A model generated the notes under the pieces. That model did no database searches. It had not been told where the DNA came from and was given only the letters and a program-made list of their open reading frames with translations. From RGIG2041 sp045546315 (lineage in GTDB: Bacteria > Bacillota > Clostridia > UBA1381 > UMGS1253), in the NCBI GenBank assembly GCA_045546315.1, contig JAZQCN010000089.1, forward strand, positions 1-31,713: 31,713 bases of DNA. Reading direction: 5' to 3'. Below, in pieces: positions 8,062-14,810 of this stretch. The first letter of the stretch is position 1. Every line of letters begins with the position of its first letter. Position numbers and translations under genes: made by a program.

Positions 8062-8301
8062 TTAAAGCACATTTGCCTTCTTAAGCAGGCCCTTTACTGT
8101 ATCTGTCGGCTGCGCACCGTTTGCAATCCACTGCTTTGCCTTGTCAGCATCAACATTGATTGCAGCCGGCTCAACCATCGGATTGTAAGTACCCAGTTCT
8201 TCGATGAATCTGCCATCACGCGGATATCTGGAATCTGCTACTACAATTCTGTAAAACGGAGCCTTCTTCGCACCCATTCTCTTGAGTCTGATTTTTACCA
8301 T
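8062..8301 (-). CDS. rpsP: 30S ribosomal protein S16
   Basis: 79 residues, the usual S16 length. It begins MVKIRLKRMGAKKAPFYR and continues with VVADSRYPRDGRFIEELGTY, the hallmark N-terminal half of bS16. GGAGGTG lies at the right distance before ATG 8301. A 59-bp AT-rich gap separates it from ffh. That gap holds an AT-only 9-bp inverted repeat (8332-8340 with 8347-8355), which could be a mild attenuator or just low-complexity spacer. Confidence 0.98.
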   Translation of the reverse strand: MVKIRLKRMGAKKAPFYRIVVADSRYPRDGRFIEELGTYNPMVEPAAINVDADKAKQWIANGAQPTDTVKGLLKKANVL

Positions 8302-8360
8302 TACTTTTCACCTCCAAATAAGATTAAGTTTTTATTTTAAGTTAATTTAAAATAAACAAG

Positions 8361-9698
8361 TTAAAACGGAAAACCGCCGCGCTTCATTCGCTTTTTCATC
8401 TTCGGCGAATTAAACTGCTTCATCATCTGGCGCATTTGCTCGAACTGCTTTAAAAGCGCGTTGACATCCTGCACGCGCACGCCTGCACCGTTTGCTATAC
8501 GCTGTCTGCGGCTTGCATTGATGATCGACGGATTCTTTCTCTCCTGCGGCGTCATTGAGCGGATAATCGCTTCGGGACGCGCGAGCTGCTTATCATCGAC
8601 CTGAAAACCTGCCGGCAGCTTACCGCCGACGCCCGGGAGCATTGAAATCACCTGCTCGAGCGGCCCCATTTTCTTAATCTGCTGCAGCTGCTCTAAAAAG
8701 TCTTCCAAGTCCATGCCCTCGCTTGCGAGCTTACGCTCGAGCTCTGCCGCCTGCTTTTCATCAAACGCGGCCTGTGCCTTATCAATGAGGGTTAACACAT
8801 CGCCCATGCCGAGGATTCTCGAAGCCATACGGTCCGGGTAAAACGGCTCTAAGTCTGTCAGTTTTTCGCCCATACCGACATATTTTATCGGCTTGCCGGT
8901 CACATGGCGCACGGAAAGCGCCGCACCGCCGCGGGCATCACCGTCAAGCTTGGTCATCACTACGCCGTCGATGCCGAGCTGCTCGTTAAAGCTTTGCGCA
9001 ACATTGACTGCATCCTGGCCGGTCATTGCATCGACCACGAGCAAAATCTCGTGCGGCTTGACATTTGCCTTAATATTCGAAAGCTCTTCCATCAATTCCT
9101 CATTGATGTGCAAGCGACCGGCTGTATCAATGATGACCGGGTCGTTGCCGTGCTTGATGGCATGCTCAATTGCAGCCTTAGATATATCCACCGGGCTTTT
9201 CTGATCGCCCATGGTAAATACCGGAACCTCAACCTGCGCACCGACAACCTCCAGCTGCTTAATTGCCGCCGGACGATATACATCACATGCCACAAGCAGC
9301 GGACGCTTTTCGTGCTGCTTTTTAATCTGCGCCGCCAGCTTTGCACTGGTGGTTGTTTTACCTGCACCCTGCAAGCCGACCATCATAATTACGGTCGGTC
9401 CTTTGGAAGAGAAGTTAATGCGGCTTTGGGTGCTGCCCATCAACTCCGTAAGTTCTTCATTAACGATTTTAATAATTTGCTGCCCCGGCGTTAAGCTTTC
9501 GAGCACCTGCGCACCGCTTGCCTTTTCCGTTACACGGGCAATAAATTCCTTAACAACCTTAAAGTTAACATCTGCCTCCAAAAGCGCAAGCTTAATTTCG
9601 CGCATAGATGCCTTGATGTCCGCCTCCGTAACCTTGCCTCGGGAGCGCAGCTTTTTAAATATACCGTTTAATTTTTCACCTAAGCTCTCAAATGCCAT
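8361..9698 (-). CDS. ffh: Signal recognition particle protein Ffh (SRP54 GTPase)
   Basis: 445 residues with the full domain order: a helical N domain, then a G domain with P-loop GLQGAGKTTT, DTAGR switch and TKLDGDARGGAALS. The methionine-rich M domain that binds 4.5S RNA and signal peptides follows (QIKKMGPLEQVISMLPGVG, later RIANGAGVRVQDVN and FEQMRQMMKQF). It escorts nascent membrane proteins to FtsY. It follows the ylxM-like gene with a 26-bp gap and heads the ribosomal and tRNA-modification genes in the same transcript. Confidence 0.98.
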   Translation of the reverse strand: MAFESLGEKLNGIFKKLRSRGKVTEADIKASMREIKLALLEADVNFKVVKEFIARVTEKASGAQVLESLTPGQQIIKIVNEELTELMGSTQSRINFSSKGPTVIMMVGLQGAGKTTTSAKLAAQIKKQHEKRPLLVACDVYRPAAIKQLEVVGAQVEVPVFTMGDQKSPVDISKAAIEHAIKHGNDPVIIDTAGRLHINEELMEELSNIKANVKPHEILLVVDAMTGQDAVNVAQSFNEQLGIDGVVMTKLDGDARGGAALSVRHVTGKPIKYVGMGEKLTDLEPFYPDRMASRILGMGDVLTLIDKAQAAFDEKQAAELERKLASEGMDLEDFLEQLQQIKKMGPLEQVISMLPGVGGKLPAGFQVDDKQLARPEAIIRSMTPQERKNPSIINASRRQRIANGAGVRVQDVNALLKQFEQMRQMMKQFNSPKMKKRMKRGGFPF

Positions 9699-9724
9699 GG
9701 TCGGTCCTTTCCTGCATCAAACAA

Positions 9725-10063
9725 TTATACAATCGTTTTTCGAATCAAATCCGTATACGCTGCAATTTCCAGCGCCGTATCCTTACCTTGCAGCGCGCGA
9801 AGCTTTTCGTCAATTTTATCGCAGCAACGCTCAATCTCTTCGTATTTTTCAGCAAGCCCGAGCATTTTCTCGTAAACCAAAAGCTGCTTTTCGCCACGCT
9901 TGATATTATCGCGCACGCCCTGACGGGAAATGTCCAAAAGCTGTGAAATCTCATAGAGCGATAAATCCTGATTATAATATAACTCTATGCATTCCGCCTG
10001 CTTTTCTGTCAAAAGTTTTTTATAATAATCGAGCAAAACGCCGATATGCAATTCCTTTTCCAC
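9725..10063 (-). CDS. ylxM: YlxM-like helix-turn-helix protein (UPF0122)
   Basis: About 112 residues matching the small YlxM/p13 family that precedes ffh in Gram-positive bacteria and is thought to modulate SRP function. LTEKQAECIELYYNQDLSL followed by YEISQLLDISRQGVRDNIKR is a sigma-70 region-4 style helix-turn-helix; the C-terminal half is a charged coiled-coil-like helix. I chose GTG 10063 because AGGTGAGG lies 3 to 10 bases upstream and the resulting N terminus (VEKELHIGVLLDYY) matches where family members begin. A start ten codons earlier (10093) would lie within the 5' stem-loop. It is first in the ffh operon. Confidence 0.9.
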   Translation of the reverse strand: MEKELHIGVLLDYYKKLLTEKQAECIELYYNQDLSLYEISQLLDISRQGVRDNIKRGEKQLLVYEKMLGLAEKYEEIERCCDKIDEKLRALQGKDTALEIAAYTDLIRKTIV

Positions 10064-10112
10064 TTGCCTCACCTCAGCACCACTGTAAAGCATTTCACTT
10101 TACACCTCTGCT

Positions 10113-10141
10113 ATTCTACAACAAAACTCCTTCTGTGTCAA
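10113..10141 (-). promoter_or_regulatory. Sigma-A promoter of the ylxM-ffh operon, with 5' stem-loop
   Basis: On the minus strand: TTGACA (10136-10141), a 17-bp spacer, and TAGAAT (10113-10118). This is an almost perfect consensus. Transcription would start near 10106. The first transcribed bases form a 7-bp hairpin (TGTAAAG at 10098-10104 with CTTTACA at 10084-10090), which may protect the 5' end of the message before the GTG start of ylxM. Confidence 0.88.
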
Positions 10142-10254
10142 GCATTTTTTTAAAAAATTTTTATACTTTTTTGCAATAAAATTATATACAAATGCCTTTA
10201 TTTATGCGATAATATATCTGGATTATATTATTAAATTAAGCGAGGGGTAAAAGC

Positions 10255-11838
10255 ATGCCAAAATTATCTGTACAATTATGGAGTTTAAAAGATGTCATCG
10301 ATGATTTCAAGGGCACAATCGAAGCTGTCGCAAAGGCAGGCTACGATGGCGTTGAATTCTGCGGCGACAGCACCTTCTACGGCAACATGGAAGCCGGCGA
10401 GCTGAAGGCTTATTTAGACAGTCTCGGTCTTGTATCCTCCGGCGCGCACGTCGGTTATACAATGCTGCGAGACAACTTAGATGAAGTTATCGCCTATCAC
10501 AAAACACTCGGCTCGAGATACATCATCGTTCCTGCGCCCAATCGTGAATACGATTTAAACGAGCGTTCCTCCTGGGAAAAGATGAATGCCGATATGCTTG
10601 TTTGGAACAAGAAAATCCGCGAAAACGGTATGGTACTCGGCTGGCACAACCACGCCGACGAGTTCATTAAATTCGGCGATGAATATGCATACGATATTGT
10701 GTTATCGGGCGACAGAAGTATGATTTACGAAGTCGACACCTACTGGAGCGAATATGCAGGCGTTGATACCCGTGAATACTTAAAAAGCATCTTAAGACGC
10801 ACACCGCTTATACATTTAAAGGATATGCAAATTCTGCCGGACGGCAAAAAAGAGTCTGAAGTCTACGGCGATGGTATTTTAGATAATGAAAAGATTTTGT
10901 TCAGAGCTATTGCAAACAATGCAGAGTGGCTCGTTATTGAGTGGGAGGATTTTGAAAAAGACGCTATCCCTGCCATTACAAAGAGCGCAGAAAACTTAAA
11001 GAAGATGCTGCATCCACTAAAAAAGACCATCAATCTTTGGGACAATGTACCGGGTTTGTGCGAAGAGGTACCGCTTCTGTCGGTTTATGTGCCGGATGAA
11101 AAGAAATCGGATGCCGCGATTGTCATTTTCACAGGCGGTGGCTATCATAACCGCGCGCCGCATGAAGGCGACGGATATGCAAGATACCTTGCAGGGCTTG
11201 GTATAACAGCATTTGTTTGCGACTACCGCGTTTCTCCGCACCGTTTCCCGCTGCCGCTGCTGGATGCAAGACGCGCTATACGCACCGTGCGCTCTATGGC
11301 AGAAGAATACGGACTTGACAAAAACAAAATCGGCGTAATGGGTTCTTCTGCGGGTGGACATCTCGCCGCATTGGTTTCCACTTATTTTGAGCCGATTGAA
11401 TTTGAAGGTGTTGACGAAATTGACAACGAGGACTTCATTCCGAATGCGCAAATTCTGTGCTATCCGGTTATCAAACTGTTAGACCCGGTAAACACGCACA
11501 TCGGTAGCGGCAAAAACCTGCTTGCCGAAAGACACGCTGAGCTCGGTTGGCGTTTAAGTCCGGACCGCATCGTCAGCGAAAGAACACCGAAGGCGTTTAT
11601 CTGGCACACCTTCACAGATCCCGGCGTCAGCGTAATCAATTCCTTGGATTATATAAAAGCGCTTCGCGCACTTCAAATCCCGGCTGAAATGCACATCTTC
11701 CCTATAGGCGGTCACGGTCTCGGTCTGGCAGACGGCGACCCGAAATACGGTAGAGATACCAAAAACGACTACATCGCACGCTGGAGCGGCATGCTTGAAG
11801 AATGGCTGAAATTGATTGGATATATTGAAGCTGAATAA
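10255..11838 (+). CDS. Fusion of a sugar isomerase/epimerase-type TIM barrel with an alpha/beta-hydrolase esterase
   Basis: 527 residues in two enzyme-like halves. Residues 1 to about 255 are a xylose-isomerase-like TIM barrel of the sugar phosphate isomerase/epimerase (AP endonuclease 2) family. They carry the metal-site motif WHNHADEF (130-137), D161, H187 in LIHLKD, and E229. Residues from about 262 are an acetyl-xylan-esterase/BD-FAE-like alpha/beta hydrolase. It has an oxyanion stretch FTGGGYHNRAPHEG, DYRVSPHRFPLPLLDA, nucleophile S365 in GSSAGG, likely acid D455 and H487 in GGHG. The linker is short. No signal peptide is seen, so it is cytosolic. GAGGGG precedes ATG 10255, and a terminator follows, so it stands alone. 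Likely role (inferred): removing an acyl group from a sugar derivative and rearranging that sugar. Both active sites look intact; the substrate is unknown. Confidence 0.85.
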   Translation: MPKLSVQLWSLKDVIDDFKGTIEAVAKAGYDGVEFCGDSTFYGNMEAGELKAYLDSLGLVSSGAHVGYTMLRDNLDEVIAYHKTLGSRYIIVPAPNREYDLNERSSWEKMNADMLVWNKKIRENGMVLGWHNHADEFIKFGDEYAYDIVLSGDRSMIYEVDTYWSEYAGVDTREYLKSILRRTPLIHLKDMQILPDGKKESEVYGDGILDNEKILFRAIANNAEWLVIEWEDFEKDAIPAITKSAENLKKMLHPLKKTINLWDNVPGLCEEVPLLSVYVPDEKKSDAAIVIFTGGGYHNRAPHEGDGYARYLAGLGITAFVCDYRVSPHRFPLPLLDARRAIRTVRSMAEEYGLDKNKIGVMGSSAGGHLAALVSTYFEPIEFEGVDEIDNEDFIPNAQILCYPVIKLLDPVNTHIGSGKNLLAERHAELGWRLSPDRIVSERTPKAFIWHTFTDPGVSVINSLDYIKALRALQIPAEMHIFPIGGHGLGLADGDPKYGRDTKNDYIARWSGMLEEWLKLIGYIEAE

Positions 11839-11841
11839 CAC

Positions 11842-11873
11842 AAAAGCACTTGCAATTGCAAGTGCTTTTCTTT
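11842..11873 (+). terminator. Terminator of the fusion gene
   Basis: A perfect 12-bp stem (AAAAGCACTTGC / GCAAGTGCTTTT) with an AATT loop, followed by CTTTC. It sits four bases after the stop codon. The symmetric A and T flanks could also let it act in the other direction. Confidence 0.85.
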
Positions 11874-11959
11874 CGCTTTCCTCGCCGCGCCTTCTCAAGG
11901 TTCGAGTCCCTTTTATACATAAAAAAACAGCATATCCATTCGGACATACTGTTTTTTTG
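11871..11959 (+). repeat. 89-bp direct repeat, copy 1, with terminator-like hairpin
   Basis: This stretch recurs at 12324-12412 with four mismatches. The left part contains a T-loop-like GGTTCGAGTCCC, as in the 3' half of a tRNA. The right part is a hairpin with a 10-bp outer stem (AAAAAAACAG at 11921-11930 with CTGTTTTTTT at 11949-11958). There is no open reading frame of credible composition. It looks like a copied tRNA-end-plus-terminator module. Confidence 0.8.
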
Positions 11960-12015
11960 TCTTTCGTGTACATAATAGATGCAACCTCTTTTTGCTGTTT
12001 CTATCAAGTTTCAAC

Positions 12016-12052
12016 GGTGACATTTATCAGTGACATTATTGGTGACATTTAT
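12016..12052 (+). repeat. Three short tandem GTGACATT repeats
   Basis: GTGACATTTAT (12017-12027), GTGACATTAT (12030-12039) and GTGACATTTAT (12042-12052) are spaced 12-13 bp apart. They lie in the non-coding stretch between the fusion gene and tRNA-Thr. Their purpose is not evident; they could be a protein-binding array or a remnant of a mobile element end. Confidence 0.6.
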
Positions 12053-12057
12053 ACAAA

Positions 12058-12079
12058 CAAACTCGCCAAAGCGAGTTTG
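12058..12079 (+). repeat. Perfect 9-bp hairpin
   Basis: CAAACTCGC (12058-12066) and GCGAGTTTG (12071-12079) with a CAAA loop. There is no T run beside it and no neighbouring gene end, so it may be a decayed terminator or part of the repeat mosaic. From 12094 to 12170 follows an imperfect inverted repeat of TTATTCACTATTACCT-like sequence, reminiscent of a miniature element, which I cannot delimit. Confidence 0.45.
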
Positions 12080-12172
12080 CACATTACTTCTTCCTTATTC
12101 ACTATTACCTATTACCTTCCAAAAATCGACAAGTCTTTTTAAGGAAAAGTGAAGAGTGAATAGGTAACAAGT

Positions 12173-12209
12173 AAAATCGACATTCCTCTGTCGAAGAATG
12201 TCGATTTTT
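12173..12209 (-). terminator. Strong stem-loop with flanking A/T runs in the repeat region
   Basis: A 13-bp perfect stem: AAAATCGACATTC (12173-12185) with GAATGTCGATTTT (12196-12208), a 10-nt loop and A and T runs at the ends. It lies directly next to a copied tRNA 3' end (12205-12226), in the same relation as the terminator beside the intact tRNA-Thr. That suggests the remnant of a tRNA-terminator pair. No intact gene now uses it. Confidence 0.6.
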
Positions 12210-12226
12210 GGAGCTTGTGACGGGAC
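12205..12226 (-). repeat. Copy of the 3' end of tRNA-Thr
   Basis: These 22 bp are identical to 12407-12428, which cover part of the terminator T run, the CCA, discriminator, 3' acceptor strand and part of the T stem of tRNA-Thr. After 12226 the similarity stops, so this is a fragment and not a tRNA gene. The 12227-12300 stretch that follows is GC-richer and holds small hairpins (AAGCC/GGCTT near 12268-12280) but no gene. Confidence 0.75.
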
Positions 12227-12304
12227 AGCATATTGCTGCGCAATCTGCATTGCTTGACCACCCAAGCCCGAGGCTTCGGTACCGGTCTGCGCACCGCGGC
12301 ATCG

Positions 12305-12329
12305 GCGAAAGTGTCACCGGCACTTTCGC
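12305..12329 (+). repeat. Hairpin at the edge of repeat copy 2
   Basis: GCGAAAGTG (12305-12313) and CACTTTCGC (12321-12329), a perfect 9-bp stem with a 7-nt loop. The right arm runs into the start of the second 89-bp repeat. Confidence 0.5.
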
Positions 12330-12412
12330 TTTTCTCGCCGCGCCTTCTCAAGGTCCGAGTCCCTTTTATACATAAAAAAACAGCATATCCATACGGATAT
12401 ACTGTTTTTTTG
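12324..12412 (+). repeat. 89-bp direct repeat, copy 2, supplying the tRNA-Thr terminator
   Basis: About 95 percent identical to 11871-11959. Its hairpin is the better preserved one: AAAAAAACAG (12374-12383) pairs with CTGTTTTTTT (12402-12411), and ATATCC pairs with GGATAT around an ATAC loop. On the minus strand it starts at the last base of the tRNA CCA end and is followed by a U run from 12380 down to 12374, so it ends the tRNA transcript. Confidence 0.8.
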
Positions 12413-12486
12413 GAGCTTGTGACGGGACTCGAACCTGCGACCTGCGCATTACGAATGCGCTGCTCTACCAACTGAGCTACACAAGC
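12411..12486 (-). tRNA. tRNA-Thr, anticodon CGT
   Basis: The cloverleaf can be drawn on the minus strand. Acceptor stem is GCTTGTG / CACAAGC; D arm GCTC-AGTTGGTA-GAGC; anticodon stem GCGCA / TGCGC with loop TTCGTAA, giving anticodon CGT for ACG threonine codons. A 5-nt variable loop and a T arm with loop TTCGAGT follow. CCA is encoded (12411-12413) after discriminator T. The T stem GCAGG / CCCGT has one A-C mismatch in the middle. A promoter lies upstream and a terminator starts at the CCA end. Confidence 0.95.
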
Positions 12487-12511
12487 ATATTCAATTCATT
12501 GAACAGATGCT

Positions 12512-12540
12512 ATTTTAACATACTATTCACAAAAAATCAA
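12512..12540 (-). promoter_or_regulatory. Promoter of tRNA-Thr
   Basis: On the minus strand: TTGATT (12535-12540), a 17-bp spacer, and TAAAAT (12512-12517). The predicted start is near 12505, about 19 bases before the mature tRNA 5' end, a normal leader length. Confidence 0.7.
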
Positions 12541-12551
12541 GCCTTAATTTC

Positions 12552-12591
12552 AAAAAATAAAAATCCCCGACAATCCACATGGCTGTCGGGG
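12552..12591 (-). terminator. Terminator of proBA
   Basis: On the minus strand an 8-bp GC-rich stem (CCCCGACA / TGTCGGGG; 12584-12591 with 12565-12572) is followed by ATTTTTATTTTTT. It lies ten bases after the proA stop and isolates proBA from the tRNA promoter. Confidence 0.88.
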
Positions 12592-12600
12592 CTTATTTTT

Positions 12601-13848
12601 CTATTTTCTGACCTGACCTTCGCCGCAAATCAGATATTTATGCGTTGTCAGCTCGCGCAGTCCCATCGGTCCGCGCGCGTGCATTTTCTGCGTGCTGATG
12701 CCGATTTCGGCACCGAAGCCAAACTCAAAGCCGTCGGTGAAGCGTGTAGAGGCATTCACATACACAGCCGCTGCATCCACTTCATTTAAAAAGCGCTGCG
12801 CACTTTCAGCACAGGCTGTAACAATCGCTTCCGAATGCTTCGTGCCATGTGTATTTATGTGTGCAATTGCCGTATCTAAATCTTCAACAACTTTCACGGA
12901 AAGAATATAGTCGTTATACTCTGTATAAAAATCTGCATCCGTCGCCGCCTTTACCTGCGGGCAGATTTCAAGCGTCTTTTCGCAACCGCGAACCTCCACC
13001 TTTGCCGCCTGCAGCGCTTCGACTGCACCCGGTAAAAACGCTTCTGCAATATCAGCATCGACAAGCAAGCTTTCCGCCGCATTACATACGGATGGCCGGC
13101 TTGTTTTTGCGTTGAGCAAAATCTCCGTTGCCATAGCCAAATCAGCATTTTTCTCCACATAGATATGACAGTTACCCGTGCCGGTTTCAATCACAGGCAC
13201 GGTCGCATTTTCAACTACAGAGCGAATCAGCCCTGCCCCGCCACGCGGAATAAGCAAATCAATTTTGCCGTTCAAACGCATCATTGCAGTTGCGGTTTCG
13301 CGGCTCGTATCCTCTAAAACCGTGACACAATCTGCCGGCAGACCACACTTTTCAATCGCACAGCGCATCACACGCGCGAATGCGGTATTCGAACAGATTG
13401 CCTCCTTGCCGCCGCGCAGGATCACTGCGTTTGACGATTTTAAGCACAGCACTGCCGCATCCACCGTTACATTCGGGCGTGCTTCATAAATAATGCCGAT
13501 TACGCCGAACGGCACACGCTTTTTTTCTATGTGCAGCCCGTTTGGACGCGTGCTGCTCTCCAGCACTTCCCCTACAGGATCGGGCAAGCGCACAACATCG
13601 CGCACACCTTCTGCAATTCCGCAAAGGCGTGCCTCGCTGAGCGCAAGGCGGTCAAGCATTGCTTCCGCTACGCCGTTTTCCTTCGCGTTCGCCAAATCCT
13701 TTTTGTTTTCCTCCAGAATGTATGCGCTGTTTTCTAAAATTTCCTCGGCAATTTGCTCGAGCATTTTATTCTTCGTTGCCGTATCACATTTCGCAAGCGC
13801 ATACGCCGCTTTGCGCGCTGCAGCTGCAATCGTATTTAAATCCTGCAT
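12601..13848 (-). CDS. proA: Gamma-glutamyl phosphate reductase ProA
   Basis: 415 residues of the aldehyde-dehydrogenase superfamily. ProA reduces gamma-glutamyl phosphate with NADPH to glutamate semialdehyde, the second step of proline synthesis. The catalytic Cys is C255 in TSRPSVCNAAESLLV. Also seen are the IIYEARPNVTVDAA and ILRGGKEA stretches of the cofactor site and the C-terminal GPMGLRELTTHKY signature. Length is normal. It follows proB after 16 bases with a GGAGGAG-like ribosome site. proC is not in the window. Confidence 0.98.
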   Translation of the reverse strand: MQDLNTIAAAARKAAYALAKCDTATKNKMLEQIAEEILENSAYILEENKKDLANAKENGVAEAMLDRLALSEARLCGIAEGVRDVVRLPDPVGEVLESSTRPNGLHIEKKRVPFGVIGIIYEARPNVTVDAAVLCLKSSNAVILRGGKEAICSNTAFARVMRCAIEKCGLPADCVTVLEDTSRETATAMMRLNGKIDLLIPRGGAGLIRSVVENATVPVIETGTGNCHIYVEKNADLAMATEILLNAKTSRPSVCNAAESLLVDADIAEAFLPGAVEALQAAKVEVRGCEKTLEICPQVKAATDADFYTEYNDYILSVKVVEDLDTAIAHINTHGTKHSEAIVTACAESAQRFLNEVDAAAVYVNASTRFTDGFEFGFGAEIGISTQKMHARGPMGLRELTTHKYLICGEGQVRK

Positions 13849-13864
13849 AGATTCTCCTCCGTAT

Positions 13865-14653
13865 TTACTCGGCGCAAAAGTATGTGCCGATTTGTTCGCC
13901 CTCTAAAAGCGCATAAATCTTTTCCGGTGCATCGCCGTTGAGAATGACCATACCAATGCCGGCACCTGTCGCAATTTTCGCAGCCGAAATCTTCGTCGCC
14001 ATACCGCCGGTACCATGCTTGCTGCCGGCACCACCGGCGAGCGCTTCGATGGATTCATCGATTTTTCCCACATAATCAATCAGCTTTGCCTCCGGATTTT
14101 TGTGCGGATCAGCATCATAGAGCCCGTCGATATCGCTTAAAAGCACCAATAAATCCGCACCAATCATATCCGCAACCAGCGCAGAAAGCGTATCATTATC
14201 ACCAAACTCAATTTCCTCGGTAGAAACCGTGTCATTTTCATTGACAATCGGTATAGCGCCGAGCTCCAGGATGGTTTCAATCGTGTTTTGCGCGTTCTGC
14301 TTACGCAAAGGATGCTCTACAACATCTGCCGTAATCAAAACCTGTGCAACCATATTATTATATTCAGAAAACAGCTTATCGTACAGATACATCAGCTCAC
14401 ACTGCCCGATTGCCGCCATTGCCTGACGGTGCGGCACCGCCTTCGGCCGCTCGGTTTTTCCGCTCTTTGCCACGCCGACGGAAATTGCGCCGGAGGTCAC
14501 AAGTACAATGTCCTTGCCTGCATTGTGCAAATCGGAAAGCACACGCGCCAAAGACTCTACACGGCGGATGTTGACCTTTCCGTTTTCGTGCGTCAGTGTC
14601 GAAGTGCCGACCTTAAATACGATTCTGTTTGCGCTTGAAAAATTGCTTCTCAT
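13865..14653 (-). CDS. proB: Glutamate 5-kinase ProB (short form without PUA domain)
   Basis: 262 residues of the amino-acid kinase fold. ProB phosphorylates glutamate at the gamma carboxyl, the committed and usually proline-inhibited step. Visible are the N-terminal phosphate site VFKVGTSTLT, LVTSGAISVGVAKSG, IVNENDTVS, and LLSDIDGLYDADP followed by GTGGMATKISAA. The protein ends after the kinase domain; the C-terminal PUA domain of the about 370-residue enterobacterial form is missing, as in a number of Firmicutes. GGGG lies before ATG 14653. Divergent from the two-component system. Confidence 0.97.
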   Translation of the reverse strand: MRSNFSSANRIVFKVGTSTLTHENGKVNIRRVESLARVLSDLHNAGKDIVLVTSGAISVGVAKSGKTERPKAVPHRQAMAAIGQCELMYLYDKLFSEYNNMVAQVLITADVVEHPLRKQNAQNTIETILELGAIPIVNENDTVSTEEIEFGDNDTLSALVADMIGADLLVLLSDIDGLYDADPHKNPEAKLIDYVGKIDESIEALAGGAGSKHGTGGMATKISAAKIATGAGIGMVILNGDAPEKIYALLEGEQIGTYFCAE

Positions 14654-14685
14654 TTCTATTACCCCTTTTCAATAGCAATACGATT

Positions 14686-14714
14686 ATTAAACCACAAAAA
14701 ACGATTTTTGTAAA
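14686..14714 (-). promoter_or_regulatory. Candidate promoter of proBA
   Basis: On the minus strand: TTTACA (14709-14714), a 17-bp spacer, and TTTAAT (14686-14691). It lies about 35 bases upstream of the proB start in the 157-bp divergent gap. Both boxes deviate from consensus, so this is a candidate only. Confidence 0.45.
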
Positions 14715-14751
14715 TAGGGGCTTATTCATTTTTTGTTTACAAAAAATTTTC

Positions 14752-14785
14752 TTTATTCTTTTGCCACATTATGATAAAATATAAT
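14752..14785 (+). promoter_or_regulatory. Candidate promoter of the two-component operon
   Basis: TATAAT occurs at 14780-14785, with only a weak -35 (TTCTTT at 14756-14761, 18 bp away). Overlapping it, TTTATT (14752-14757), 17 bp and TAAAAT (14775-14780) also fit. One of these probably drives the response regulator, whose ribosome site is GGAGGGG. Confidence 0.45.
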
Positions 14786-14810
14786 CAAATACATAACAGG
14801 AGGGGATATT

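Noticed and set aside
7669..8340. 223-codon plus-strand frame
   Set aside because: Antisense to rimM, khpA and rpsP, which are unmistakable; Cys/His/Asn-rich shadow.
8302..8360. Possible internal promoter for rpsP
   Set aside because: AT-rich with near-hexamers, but no -35/-10 pair with acceptable spacing; the AT-only inverted repeat explains the appearance.
11816..12142. 108-codon open frame after the fusion gene
   Set aside because: It starts inside the fusion gene in another frame and crosses a terminator, repeat copy 1 and the tandem repeats; no protein family features.
11871..12428. Possible CRISPR array
   Set aside because: Only two long copies separated by 364 bp, with tRNA and terminator content; no regular spacers and no cas genes in the window.
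12233..12475. 80-codon open frame running into the tRNA on the plus strand
   Set aside because: Its end is a translation of the antisense of tRNA-Thr and the rest covers the 89-bp repeat and terminator. The same phrase appears in the frame over copy 1, showing it follows repeats, not protein.
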